DNA from: DHVE2 group archaeon
GTDB taxonomy: Archaea; Thermoplasmatota; Thermoplasmata; Thermoplasmatales; Aciduliprofundaceae
Direction: 5' to 3'
DNA length: 63,228 nt
NCBI GenBank assembly: GCA_026993785.1
Contig: JALWRZ010000008.1
Location: 1 to 63,228, forward strand
Of this stretch, positions 50,684-59,366 are shown piece by piece. The notes beneath the pieces are model-generated. The model was not told the origin of the DNA. It worked only from the letters and a program-made list of their open reading frames with translations, and did not search any database. The number at the start of each line of letters is the position of its first letter. Positions within the stretch are counted from its first letter, which is position 1. The position numbers were made by a program, and so were the translations under genes.

Positions 50684-51646
50684 TCTCTCAGGGCATATAT
50701 CACGGCGAGAGCAGTGAAGACACTTGCCCACCCTCTTGTGATTTCTGTGCACCTCCCCAGTTTCCAGTGTTTTTCTCATCTCCTCCACCTTTTTAAGAAG
50801 CAACGCTTTGAGATCTTCATCGTAGTCTATGCGATACACCACATCTCCGTACTTTAATAGTCCGTAGGGCGGTGTACCGTAATTTTCCTCGGTGAGAAGC
50901 ATGTACGCAGTTAGCTGCATTATGTGGGAGAATAGAGGACCTCGGGGCACGCGCCCGGTCTTGAGCTCTATAGGTATGTAATCTTTGCCCGCCTTTATTA
51001 GCAGGTCTGGCCTGCCCCAGATCTTGTACTTCTCGCTCTTTAAAAGCGGAGCCTCTTTCAAATCGTCAATATAGATAATCTCTCCGTCGGGAAGCATGAG
51101 CTCTTTTTTAAGCGAGTTGTACCTTATCTCGCCTCTAAGTGCAAGAAACAGAAAATAGGAGGCGAAGATGAGCCAGAGAAGTGAGGAAATCTCTAAAAGA
51201 TAGCCCAGAATATAGTTGGGCGGCAAAACGAAGGTGACGGCGAGAACGGAGAACACGGTGGCGGCTACGGCAAGAATGATCATGATTCTTTTTATCTTTC
51301 CCGTGCCCCAGGTGAGCGTGCCGCGCTCAGAGCGCCAGAGTAGATAAAGGGCTACGATGATCCAGAATATGGAGAGTGAGATGAATATCTTGCCAAGCAG
51401 CACGATGGTGTAGAAAAATGCTATGCCCAAAATTGCCACAACGGTGGCAGCGAGAGAATAGTACATTATCATGCTCTCAAAGGTCTTAATCTTCTTCTTC
51501 TCCTCTCTCAGCTCCTCCGCCTTCTCTCCAATCTCCCGATGCTTTCTAACCCCCTCTACATCCATATCTTTCTCTTCCCTGCTGAGCCACCAGCTGAGTG
51601 GACAGTAAGAATACTTCTCAATATCTCCTGCAGATATGTAATCCAC
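50675..51646 (-). CDS. Membrane-embedded Cas4-like nuclease
   Basis: A 323-residue protein combining a Cas4-type RecB-family nuclease with membrane helices. Conserved Cas4 parts are the first Cys in YSYCPLSWWLSRE, the nuclease core GRPDLLIKAGKDYIPIELKTGR (D and E-x-K) and three C-terminal Cys in CLHCSRRDICPERL, which with the first Cys should hold a [4Fe-4S] cluster. Between the first Cys and the core about 130 residues form four hydrophobic helices (about 60-190), absent from CRISPR Cas4. The start is GTG 51646 (TTG 51652 possible); a TATA element AATTTAAAATA is at about 51671-51681. No CRISPR array or other cas gene is near. Confidence 0.82.
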   Translation of the reverse strand: MDYISAGDIEKYSYCPLSWWLSREEKDMDVEGVRKHREIGEKAEELREEKKKIKTFESMIMYYSLAATVVAILGIAFFYTIVLLGKIFISLSIFWIIVALYLLWRSERGTLTWGTGKIKRIMIILAVAATVFSVLAVTFVLPPNYILGYLLEISSLLWLIFASYFLFLALRGEIRYNSLKKELMLPDGEIIYIDDLKEAPLLKSEKYKIWGRPDLLIKAGKDYIPIELKTGRVPRGPLFSHIMQLTAYMLLTEENYGTPPYGLLKYGDVVYRIDYDEDLKALLLKKVEEMRKTLETGEVHRNHKRVGKCLHCSRRDICPERLA

Positions 51647-51731
51647 CTGCAAAAATAAGAGTGCTCAATATTTTAAATTTTTGTTGAGATTTCCTGAGTT
51701 CGTTACTTTCTCCAGAATAAAGAGGAGCGAA

Positions 51732-53444
51732 TCAAATACCCATTAAGAAGTGGAACAGTAGAAGCGAGAAAAATATGCTAAGGAGGAGAGTCACGGGAGC
51801 CACAAGCTTGGCTCTGCCTACCCCGAGCCTCGTCATCTCAGTGAGCCTGTGCAGCTGACCTCTCGTTGCCATATGCAGCATCACATGCTTTGTGGAAGCT
51901 TCTACACTCACACTCTCCATATTCTGCAGAGCGTCCTTCACCGCAGCCTCTATCTCATCGAGCAAAGGCTCCCAGGGATCTCGCTCACCCACAGGATTCA
52001 GATCAAGGAAATTGTAATTTACAATATGGTTATCGGTGGAGAAAATCTCCGCCTCATCAACGATGCCAATAACTCTCTCTCTGGTTCTATCTCTAAGCCC
52101 CTTCTTTACATTGTTTCCGTCCAGGAGAATATACGCAATTTTCTTATCCTTATACTTGAAAACTGCAACCCTTATACCTCCAGGCCCTATACTCTTACCC
52201 TCCACTTTGCGCATCGCGCATCCCATTATAATGGGCGCATCAGCCTCCATGCCACGCAACTCTCTCTTTATGTTATTTATATGATGAGCATGCAGCGTGA
52301 GGGGCAGCGCGTTCACATCAAAGTTGTTATGCGCATCCACAACCATAACCTCTTCCATAGAGCTATTGAGCTTTCTGCGCAGGCTCATCCCGGCAGAAAA
52401 ATCCACATCGTCAAAAAGCTCTCCTGTGGGAATGAGGAAGAGCAAAGCATATTTTCCAAATATCTGGGCCGCGATATCTATGTTCTCTACCCTAAACCTG
52501 TGAAAATCGCTCATTTTATCGTATTTTCCTCCGCCATCGTAGTTTTTCACGATCTCAGCAATCTTCTTCACATCCTCCTCAGTGGCAATATTGTCATCGT
52601 GGGTAGTGGTAGTATGAAACACCATGAGATTCGATAACCCCGTATGCTTCTCAAGCTTGTTAGGGATATTGCTTCCTCCTACATCACCGAAGGGGCCAGG
52701 ATGGATATAGGGAAACACAAATAAGCATTTGAGAGAGCGATCTTTGCGATGAAAGCCTAGCAAGGTTACTGGCACCTCTCTGGGCCTGTATATGCTTTTA
52801 AAGAATCCGTTGAGCTGATTAACCTCGTCACCGTCCTGGCGACCCAGATAGTTGATGAAGGAAGAGAGGAACCACAGCGGATCCTCTCCAAACTCTCTGA
52901 TAAAATGAATAATAGAGAAATGAAGCGCGAATTCTGCCAGTGCAAGATAAACTAAGGTGGATAGAAGATAGGGCACAAAGTATGCGGGAAAGAAAAAGAG
53001 AGAGATGAGGATGTAGATTATATTGTAGAGGCTTCCAATCCAGGGTGCCAAGAGCTTTCTATTATGAAAAAATACCCTATAGACGATGTGTCTCAGGTAC
53101 ACGAGGGACGCGAATCCGAGAAAGAAAGAGAAGAAGAAGGAAAAGAATATGCGAAATATAACAAAGAGAAGCAGCGCAAAGGCGAAGGCGAGAATATTGA
53201 GGTACGAGATCCTCTTGATTGGAAAATACACTCGTGAGATGCGAACAAAAAAGTAATCTAAGAAGGTTATGACCACATAGGGAAGCGCAAAGAGGAGGAG
53301 CGCCTTTATAAAATCGAGGGAGGTGATGTAGGAGAAGAGTATGATTAGAAGTATTGAGGTTATGAAAGTGAATGTGAAAGACGGAACCTTCTTGGGCAGA
53401 TACCTGCGAAGGTCAATCACATACTTTTCTTCCGCCTGTGCCAT
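51732..53444 (-). CDS. DUF2070 archaeal membrane protein
   Basis: A 570-residue protein of archaeal family DUF2070. About six to seven helices fill residues 20-180. A soluble domain (about 200-540) has conserved His/Asp motifs: FPYIHPGPFGDVGGSNIPNKLEK, MVFHTTTTHDDNIATEEDV, VDAHNNFD and STDNHIVNY. A final helix ends the protein (VTLLLSIFFSLLLFHFLMG). The His/Asp-rich motifs suggest a metal-dependent hydrolase acting near the membrane, though no activity is established. It lies upstream of the Cas4-like gene on the same strand, 86 bases apart. Confidence 0.88.
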   Translation of the reverse strand: MAQAEEKYVIDLRRYLPKKVPSFTFTFITSILLIILFSYITSLDFIKALLLFALPYVVITFLDYFFVRISRVYFPIKRISYLNILAFAFALLLFVIFRIFFSFFFSFFLGFASLVYLRHIVYRVFFHNRKLLAPWIGSLYNIIYILISLFFFPAYFVPYLLSTLVYLALAEFALHFSIIHFIREFGEDPLWFLSSFINYLGRQDGDEVNQLNGFFKSIYRPREVPVTLLGFHRKDRSLKCLFVFPYIHPGPFGDVGGSNIPNKLEKHTGLSNLMVFHTTTTHDDNIATEEDVKKIAEIVKNYDGGGKYDKMSDFHRFRVENIDIAAQIFGKYALLFLIPTGELFDDVDFSAGMSLRRKLNSSMEEVMVVDAHNNFDVNALPLTLHAHHINNIKRELRGMEADAPIIMGCAMRKVEGKSIGPGGIRVAVFKYKDKKIAYILLDGNNVKKGLRDRTRERVIGIVDEAEIFSTDNHIVNYNFLDLNPVGERDPWEPLLDEIEAAVKDALQNMESVSVEASTKHVMLHMATRGQLHRLTEMTRLGVGRAKLVAPVTLLLSIFFSLLLFHFLMGI

Positions 53445-53523
53445 TTATCCCCCAATAGGTTACTTTTATTTACCTTTATCCCTCACTAAAAATTAAAAAG
53501 CTATGGGGCATATACCATGGGCA

Positions 53524-55014
53524 ATGAAAGAGTATATTCTGGCGCTGGATGAGGGCACGACCTCGGCCCGTGCCATAGTTTTTGATAAAAATAGCGAGAT
53601 AAGGGGGATGGGGCAGTACGAGTTTCCCCAGTACTATCCGCATCCGGGCTGGGTGGAGCAGAACCCTGAGGAGATATGGAACTCGCAGATTAAAGCTATC
53701 AAAGATGCCCTTGAAACAGGGAAAATCGAGCCCAAAAATATAGTGGCCATAGGAATAGCAAATCAGCGAGAGACTGTAGTTGCATGGAACAAGGATGGGA
53801 AGCCTGTGCATAATGCCATAGTCTGGCAATGCAGAAGAACCGCAAAGATGAGCGAGCAGCTTCGCAGAGAGTATGGTGATCTAATAAAGGAGAAGACGGG
53901 ACTTGTGGTAGATGCCTATTTTTCTGCAACTAAGCTCAGATGGCTTCTTGAGCATGTGCCAGGGCTAAGGGAGAAGGCAAATAAGGGCGAGGTCATGTTT
54001 GGCACCATAGACTCTTTCTTGATTTACAGGCTTACGGGAGAGCATGTGACGGATTATTCTAACGCATCGCGCACCATGCTTTTCAATATCAGAACCCTGC
54101 GCTGGGATGATGAGCTTTTGGAGCTTTTCAACGTCCCCGAGGATGCGCTTCCAGAAGTTCGAGATTCCAGTGAGATTTACGGGTACACAAAGAGAGAGCT
54201 TTTGGGAAAAGATATACCGGTAAGCGGCGTCGCAGGAGACCAGCAAGCCGCATTGTTTGGACAGGCTGCTTTTCACCGGGGCATGGTTAAGGTCACCTAC
54301 GGCACAGGAAACTTCATCCTTGCCAATACAGGAAAGGAGGTATCCCTCGCTGAGAATCTTCTTACCACGATAGCCTGGAAACTCAAGGACGAGGTCAGCT
54401 ATGCTTTGGAAGGAAGCATATTCGTCACGGGCGCTGCAGTCAAATGGCTTAGGGATGCGATCAGGATAATCAAAGATGCCGGAGATACTGAATATCTTGC
54501 GGAGAAGCTGGATGGCAACGAAGGCGTCTATTTCGTTCCCGCCTTTGTGGGACTGGGTGCGCCCTACTGGGACCCCTATGCCCGGGGCCTGATTATTGGC
54601 ATAACTGCAGCCACGGGAAGAGAGCATATAGCAAGGGCAGCCTTAGAGTCTATAGCCTATCTTACCCGGGACGTGGTGGATGAGATAGAGAGATACGCAC
54701 CTGTTAAAGAGCTGCGCGTGGATGGAGGAGCTACGAGAAACAAATTTCTCATGCAGTTTCAGGCGGATATTTTGGGAAAGAGGATACTGAGGCCCAGGGT
54801 AAGGGAGACCACAGCCTTGGGTGCCGCCTATCTTGCAGGATTAGCCGTGGATTACTGGCAGAGCCTGGAAGAGATAGAAAAGCTTTGGCGCATCGATACT
54901 ATTTTTGAGCCCAAGATGGATGCGAGAAAGAGAGAAAGGCTCTATAATGCATGGAAACTCGCGGTTCATCGCGCCATGGGCTGGGCAAAGGTTGTTGAAG
55001 GAGGTGAATCTTAA
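53524..55014 (+). CDS. glpK: Glycerol kinase
   Basis: A 496-residue FGGY-family kinase that makes sn-glycerol 3-phosphate from glycerol and ATP. Motifs: [16 protein letters not shown] at the N terminus, [39 protein letters not shown] and the C-terminal FGGY signature [20 protein letters not shown]. The ATG at 53524 is preferred over 53503, because [14 protein letters not shown] matches the family N terminus and an AAATTAAAAAG TATA-like element lies about 27-37 bases before it. It is first in a four-gene glycerol operon; the next gene starts right at its stop. Confidence 0.95.
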   Translation: MKEYILALDEGTTSARAIVFDKNSEIRGMGQYEFPQYYPHPGWVEQNPEEIWNSQIKAIKDALETGKIEPKNIVAIGIANQRETVVAWNKDGKPVHNAIVWQCRRTAKMSEQLRREYGDLIKEKTGLVVDAYFSATKLRWLLEHVPGLREKANKGEVMFGTIDSFLIYRLTGEHVTDYSNASRTMLFNIRTLRWDDELLELFNVPEDALPEVRDSSEIYGYTKRELLGKDIPVSGVAGDQQAALFGQAAFHRGMVKVTYGTGNFILANTGKEVSLAENLLTTIAWKLKDEVSYALEGSIFVTGAAVKWLRDAIRIIKDAGDTEYLAEKLDGNEGVYFVPAFVGLGAPYWDPYARGLIIGITAATGREHIARAALESIAYLTRDVVDEIERYAPVKELRVDGGATRNKFLMQFQADILGKRILRPRVRETTALGAAYLAGLAVDYWQSLEEIEKLWRIDTIFEPKMDARKRERLYNAWKLAVHRAMGWAKVVEGGES

Positions 55015-56499
55015 ATGCGTTACAGAGTAGCGATCATTGGAGCGGGTATTGTGGGCACGAGCATAGCAAGGGTGCTCAGTAGATACGAGAATCTTGATAT
55101 CCATGTTATTGAGAAAAATCCCGATGTGGGATGGGGCGTGAGCAAGGCCAATACAGGACTGATCCACGGAGGCTACGATGATGACCCTGATAAGTATCCT
55201 CTGAGAGCAAAGCTATGCATAAGGGGCAACGAGATTTGGCATCGCTGGGTCAAGGAGCTTGAGATACCGCATGTTTGGAACGGTGCCCTGGTAGTTGCGC
55301 TTAGAGATGAGGATATAAAGGAGCTAGAAGTTCTGCGTAGAAGGGGTGAGAGAAACGGAGTCGAGGGGCTTAGAATAATCTCGAGAAAAGAGCTGCTTGA
55401 TATGGAACCCTTGCTCACCCCGGACGCCAAGGCTGCGCTTTTTGTCCCCAATGCGGGACAGCTCTCTCCGGTTCCTGCAGTCATTGCTCTTGCAGAAAAC
55501 TCTGTGAGCAATGGAGTGAAGTTTCATCTAGCCACAGAGGTTCGGAAAATTGGGGTGAAAAATGGAGCGGTAAGATGGCTTGAGACAAATCGTGGAAGAA
55601 TAGATGCGGATATTATAATCAACGCATCGGGATTGTACGCTGATAGCATATCGAGAATGCTGGGCATCGGTTATTTCACTATAACTCCGCGAAAGGGAGA
55701 GTATCTGATATTTGATGAAGGAATTCCCGCACCCTCAAGGATACTTTTCCCCACACCCACTCCCAAATCCAAGGGGGTGGTGGTAACTAAGGAAATTGGC
55801 GGACATCTTATGATAGGACCCAATGCCCAAGATCTTGACCGCAAGGATAAGGAGAATTTTGCAACTACCCTTGAAGGTCTTAAAGAGGTGCGAGATAAGG
55901 CTAAAAAGCTCTGGCCCAGGATCCCGGAAAATGGAGTTATAAGGAGCTTTGCAGGATTGAGGCCTGAACCCACAGGTGGAGATTTTATAATAAGAAGCGA
56001 GGAGCTCTGGGGGTTCTTGAACGTGGCAGGAATACGCTCTCCAGGATTGACAAGCGCACCTGCCATCGCTTACCATGTTCGTGATCTGCTTATCCATGAA
56101 TTGGACGTTAAGCTTGTGGAGAAGAAGAAATGGAACCCTTATAGAAAAGATATCCTGAGGATTTCGAGGATGAGCAAAAATCAGGCAAGCTCCCTTATAG
56201 GAAAAAGGCCCCAGTATGGGAGAATAGTGTGCAGATGCAATCTCGTAACTGAGGGAGAGGTGATGGAGGCCATAGAGAGAATGCGCTACATAGGCGTGCC
56301 TCAGCCGAGCATAGACTCTGTAAAATTCAGAACCAAAGCTACTGGAGGCACCTGTCAAGGCAGCTTCTGCAGACCCAAAATAGCTTGGCTCTTGGCTCGA
56401 GAGTATGAGGTACCCCTATGGAAGGTTACCCTCAAGGGCGAGGGCAGCGAGCTTGGAATAGGCGATATAAAGGTGCTTCTGCGGGGTGATGGAAAATGA
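55015..56499 (+). CDS. glpA: Anaerobic-type glycerol-3-phosphate dehydrogenase, FAD subunit
   Basis: A 494-residue flavoprotein (DAO family). The FAD loop is AIIGAGIVGTSIARVLS, then VIEKNPDVGWGVSKANTGLIHGGYD. At the C terminus (about 395-470) a BFD-like iron-sulfur domain has CRCNLVTEGEVMEAI and GGTCQGSFCRPKI, a four-Cys [2Fe-2S] set. It oxidises glycerol 3-phosphate to dihydroxyacetone phosphate. GGAGGTG precedes the ATG directly behind glpK, and the end overlaps the next gene by four bases. Together with the two following genes it forms the GlpA/NoxA-like/DUF1667 complex known from Thermotoga and Thermococcales operons. Confidence 0.9.
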   Translation: MRYRVAIIGAGIVGTSIARVLSRYENLDIHVIEKNPDVGWGVSKANTGLIHGGYDDDPDKYPLRAKLCIRGNEIWHRWVKELEIPHVWNGALVVALRDEDIKELEVLRRRGERNGVEGLRIISRKELLDMEPLLTPDAKAALFVPNAGQLSPVPAVIALAENSVSNGVKFHLATEVRKIGVKNGAVRWLETNRGRIDADIIINASGLYADSISRMLGIGYFTITPRKGEYLIFDEGIPAPSRILFPTPTPKSKGVVVTKEIGGHLMIGPNAQDLDRKDKENFATTLEGLKEVRDKAKKLWPRIPENGVIRSFAGLRPEPTGGDFIIRSEELWGFLNVAGIRSPGLTSAPAIAYHVRDLLIHELDVKLVEKKKWNPYRKDILRISRMSKNQASSLIGKRPQYGRIVCRCNLVTEGEVMEAIERMRYIGVPQPSIDSVKFRTKATGGTCQGSFCRPKIAWLLAREYEVPLWKVTLKGEGSELGIGDIKVLLRGDGK

Positions 56500-57725
56500 G
56501 CAGCGAAGATTACCATGTGGCGGTGATAGGTGGTGGCCCTGCAGGAATGGCTGCTGCTTACAGGGCCTGGGAGTTTGGAGCGAAGGTGATCCTTCTGGAC
56601 GAGAACTCATACCTTGGGGGAATCTTGCCCCAGTGTATACATCCAGGGTTTGGAATACATTACTTTAAGGAAGAGCTCACCGGTGGAGAATTTGCCCACA
56701 GACTTCAAAAAAGGATTGAGGATAGCGATGTGGAGGTTCTATTCTCTGCTAGAGTTATGAAGATGAAGAATGGAAAAAAGAAGAGGCTCGTGGTCATATC
56801 CCCCAAGGGCATTGAGGAGATAAGCGCATCCACCGTTATATATGCTGCAGGTGCCAGAGAGAGGCATGTCTTCGAGCTGGGGATCACTGGAGATAGGGTT
56901 GCTGGCATCTACACGGCAGGAGAGGCACAGGCACTCATGGACCTATATGGAATAATGCCAGGCAAGGAGATTCTCATAGTGGGTTCTGGAGATGTAGGGC
57001 TCATAATGGCACGAAGATTTGCTTTAGAGGGAGCACAAGTTAAGGGTGTAGTTGAGCTGATGCCCTATCCTGGAGGTCTTGCAAGGAACCTGGTTATTCT
57101 GCAGGATTTCAATATACCCCTCTACCTCTCTCACAAGGTTGTGGAGATAAGAGGAAAGGGCAGAGTGGAGCGTGTAAAGGTAGTAAAGCTAGATTCCTCA
57201 GGTCAGGAGATTCCGGGAAGCGAGTTATGGATCCACGCTGATACCGTCATCATATCGGCGGGATTGATACCCAATATCAAGCTCCTGAAGAATTTGGGCG
57301 TTAGAATCGATGCTGCTACAGGAGGTCCGGAGATTAACGAGCTATGGGAAACTTCCCTTCAAGGAATCTTTGCTGCCGGAAACTCTGTGATAATAAACGA
57401 TCTTGTGGACTACGCGGTAGAACAGGGAGAACGCGCTGCAGAGGGTGCTTGGCATCGTATCTTGGAGAATAGAGATGGGAGATGGAAAAAAGTTAGGAGA
57501 GGGAACAATATTAGATTCGTTGTGCCCCATTATATAAGCGGAGAAAGGGATGTGGTTCTATATCTTCGGGTCTCTGCGCCCATGGAAAACGCTACCCTCA
57601 TGATCCCAGAGCTTGAGAAAGCATTACATTTCTCGGTGCTCAAACCTGCAGAGATGGTGAGAATATCCATCAAGAAGGAAGAATTGGAAGATGCGAAGGG
57701 TATAACCGTGGAGGTGAAACCTTGA
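56496..57725 (+). CDS. FAD/NAD(P)-binding oxidoreductase subunit of the glycerol 3-phosphate system
   Basis: A 409-residue pyridine nucleotide-disulfide oxidoreductase-like flavoprotein. The first FAD loop is VIGGGPAGMAAAYRA, ILPQCIHPGFGIHYF follows, the second nucleotide loop is ILIVGSGDVGLIMARRFA, and GIFAAGNS is the C-terminal FAD motif. It probably passes electrons from the GlpA flavin to NAD or another carrier, as the NoxA-like partner. The ATG overlaps the glpA stop (ATGA). No redox-active CxxC is seen near the FAD loop, so it is not a thioredoxin-reductase-like enzyme. Confidence 0.88.
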   Translation: MSSEDYHVAVIGGGPAGMAAAYRAWEFGAKVILLDENSYLGGILPQCIHPGFGIHYFKEELTGGEFAHRLQKRIEDSDVEVLFSARVMKMKNGKKKRLVVISPKGIEEISASTVIYAAGARERHVFELGITGDRVAGIYTAGEAQALMDLYGIMPGKEILIVGSGDVGLIMARRFALEGAQVKGVVELMPYPGGLARNLVILQDFNIPLYLSHKVVEIRGKGRVERVKVVKLDSSGQEIPGSELWIHADTVIISAGLIPNIKLLKNLGVRIDAATGGPEINELWETSLQGIFAAGNSVIINDLVDYAVEQGERAAEGAWHRILENRDGRWKKVRRGNNIRFVVPHYISGERDVVLYLRVSAPMENATLMIPELEKALHFSVLKPAEMVRISIKKEELEDAKGITVEVKP

Positions 57726-58066
57726 TTTACAGGTTCACCTGTATAATCTGCCCCCTGGGCTGCTCCATAGAGGTGGAGATGGAAGGAGGAAAAATTAAGG
57801 AAATTCGGGGTCACACCTGTCCCCGGGGAGAAGAATGGGTGCTTGAAGAGCTCAGGGCACCTAAGAGAATTGTTATGACCGTGTTACCTGTGGAGAACTC
57901 ATATTTGCCTGTGGTAAGCGTTAAAACATCGCAACCTGTGCCCAGGGAGAAAATACCCGCGCTTATGAGATATCTCTCCAATATTAAGCTCAGAGCCCCA
58001 ATCACCATGGGCCAGGTGGTGGCGGAGTTCGAAGGCATAGAGATTGTAGCTACTCGCAACGCATAA
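57722..58066 (+). CDS. DUF1667 Cys-rich subunit of the glycerol 3-phosphate system
   Basis: A 114-residue protein with Cys pairs C-x2-C-x3-C near the N terminus (TCIICPLGCSI) and a later HTCPRGEEW, the DUF1667 pattern; these could bind an Fe-S cluster. It is the small third subunit found after the flavoproteins in glycerol operons of thermophiles. The start is a TTG at 57722: GGAGGTGA stands four bases before it and the codon overlaps the previous stop (TTGA), so a non-ATG start is well supported. Confidence 0.88.
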   Translation: MIYRFTCIICPLGCSIEVEMEGGKIKEIRGHTCPRGEEWVLEELRAPKRIVMTVLPVENSYLPVVSVKTSQPVPREKIPALMRYLSNIKLRAPITMGQVVAEFEGIEIVATRNA

Positions 58067-58116
58067 AGAAGAAAATTTCAAAAAAATTTAATTAACCCTA
58101 CATATATTAAGATGCA

Positions 58117-59307
58117 ATGTACGCCTTCGTATTCACCGTGCTTCTCCTCTCTCTGGCAATAATTGTGGGAAACAGGTTTGAGAGAGAGAAGCAGCCTGCG
58201 GTGGTGGGGAACATTATTGGCGGGATGCTTGTGGGTCCCGTGCTTATCCTAATACTTACCCTATTTCTTCCCTATACTCAGTCCCTCATCTCCTTTCTTT
58301 CTGTAGAATATGCTGATCAGTATATGGATGTACTTATAGATTTCAGTGTTGTAATTCTTATGTTTGGTGCTGGGCTGGAGGTAGATATAAGGGCCCTGCG
58401 CCATGCTGGCAAGACTGCAATTCTCGTGGCACTTCTTGGCGTATTCTTCCCCTTTCTTTTTGGATTTTTGATTGGCGAGAATTTTGGGCTCAGTTTCCTT
58501 GGCTCTCTGTATCTCGGCGCTGCATTATCCATAACGGCGGTAGCATTGAGCGTGACAACGCTCATGCAGCTGGGTGCATTGAGGAAAGATTATGGCATTG
58601 CCATTGTAGGAGCTGCGGTAGTGGACGATATAATAGGCACGTTCATACTAACCGTGCTACTGGGAATGGAAAAATATGGAACTATACCTCCAATAAACGA
58701 GCTAATTTACACCATACTCATAGCCTTTGGATTTGTGGCTGCCGGCATATATCTTGGCCCATTTCTCGCCAGGTACCTATTCAGAAGGGTATCAATGTTC
58801 ACCTCTGAGGAGAGATTGGGCATAAGTCTCATTTTCATATTCGTATTTGCCATACTTGCAGATGTGGCAGGATTACATGCCATGATCGGCGCTTTTATAG
58901 CTGGGATGGCCGTGAGAGAGGTGCTCACCAGATACGAGATGGAAGTAATCTCTAAATGGTCCTTCGGATTCTTTGGTCCCCTTTTCTTTGCCTGGGTAGG
59001 TTTTTCCATAACATTCTCCGGTGAGGTACTTTCCATATTTCTGCCTCTTATAATCGCAGGCGCATTCGCTGGTAAAATAGTAGGGGGTTTCATAGGGGCA
59101 AAGCTTGCAGGACTCGGCGCAAAAAGCTCCTTCATTGTTGGACTTGGAATGAATGCAAGAGCTGCCGTGGAGCTTGTGGTTGCCCAAGTTGCGCTGGAGG
59201 GAAACATAATTACAAGAGATGTTTTCTCCGCGGTGGTTATCATGGCAGTGATCTCCGCACTCTCCACGCCGCTCATGCTCCGCTATTTTGTTAAAAAGTA
59301 TGGGTAG
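58117..59307 (+). CDS. Na+(K+)/H+ antiporter, CPA2 family (second copy)
   Basis: A 396-residue antiporter with about 12 helices. CPA2 features are FGAGLEVDIRALRHAGKTAIL, LGAALSITAVALSVTTLMQLG and AIVGAAVVDDIIGTFILTV, with the conserved acidic pair in VVDDI, and GMNARAAVELVVAQVAL near the end. It probably exchanges Na+ or K+ for H+. A TATA-like AAAATTTAATTAACC at 58082-58096 lies 21-35 bases before the ATG. It has its own promoter downstream of the glycerol operon. Confidence 0.88.
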   Translation: MYAFVFTVLLLSLAIIVGNRFEREKQPAVVGNIIGGMLVGPVLILILTLFLPYTQSLISFLSVEYADQYMDVLIDFSVVILMFGAGLEVDIRALRHAGKTAILVALLGVFFPFLFGFLIGENFGLSFLGSLYLGAALSITAVALSVTTLMQLGALRKDYGIAIVGAAVVDDIIGTFILTVLLGMEKYGTIPPINELIYTILIAFGFVAAGIYLGPFLARYLFRRVSMFTSEERLGISLIFIFVFAILADVAGLHAMIGAFIAGMAVREVLTRYEMEVISKWSFGFFGPLFFAWVGFSITFSGEVLSIFLPLIIAGAFAGKIVGGFIGAKLAGLGAKSSFIVGLGMNARAAVELVVAQVALEGNIITRDVFSAVVIMAVISALSTPLMLRYFVKKYG

Positions 59308-59366
59308 ATGAGTATCAATAAAGCTTAAATACGGATTTTCTGTTATAGTGCTTTGGGTGATGGCAA

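Noticed and set aside
50675-51646. Cas4-like gene as evidence of a CRISPR locus
   Set aside because: No array, cas1 or cas2 is visible in the window and the protein has membrane helices unlike CRISPR Cas4.
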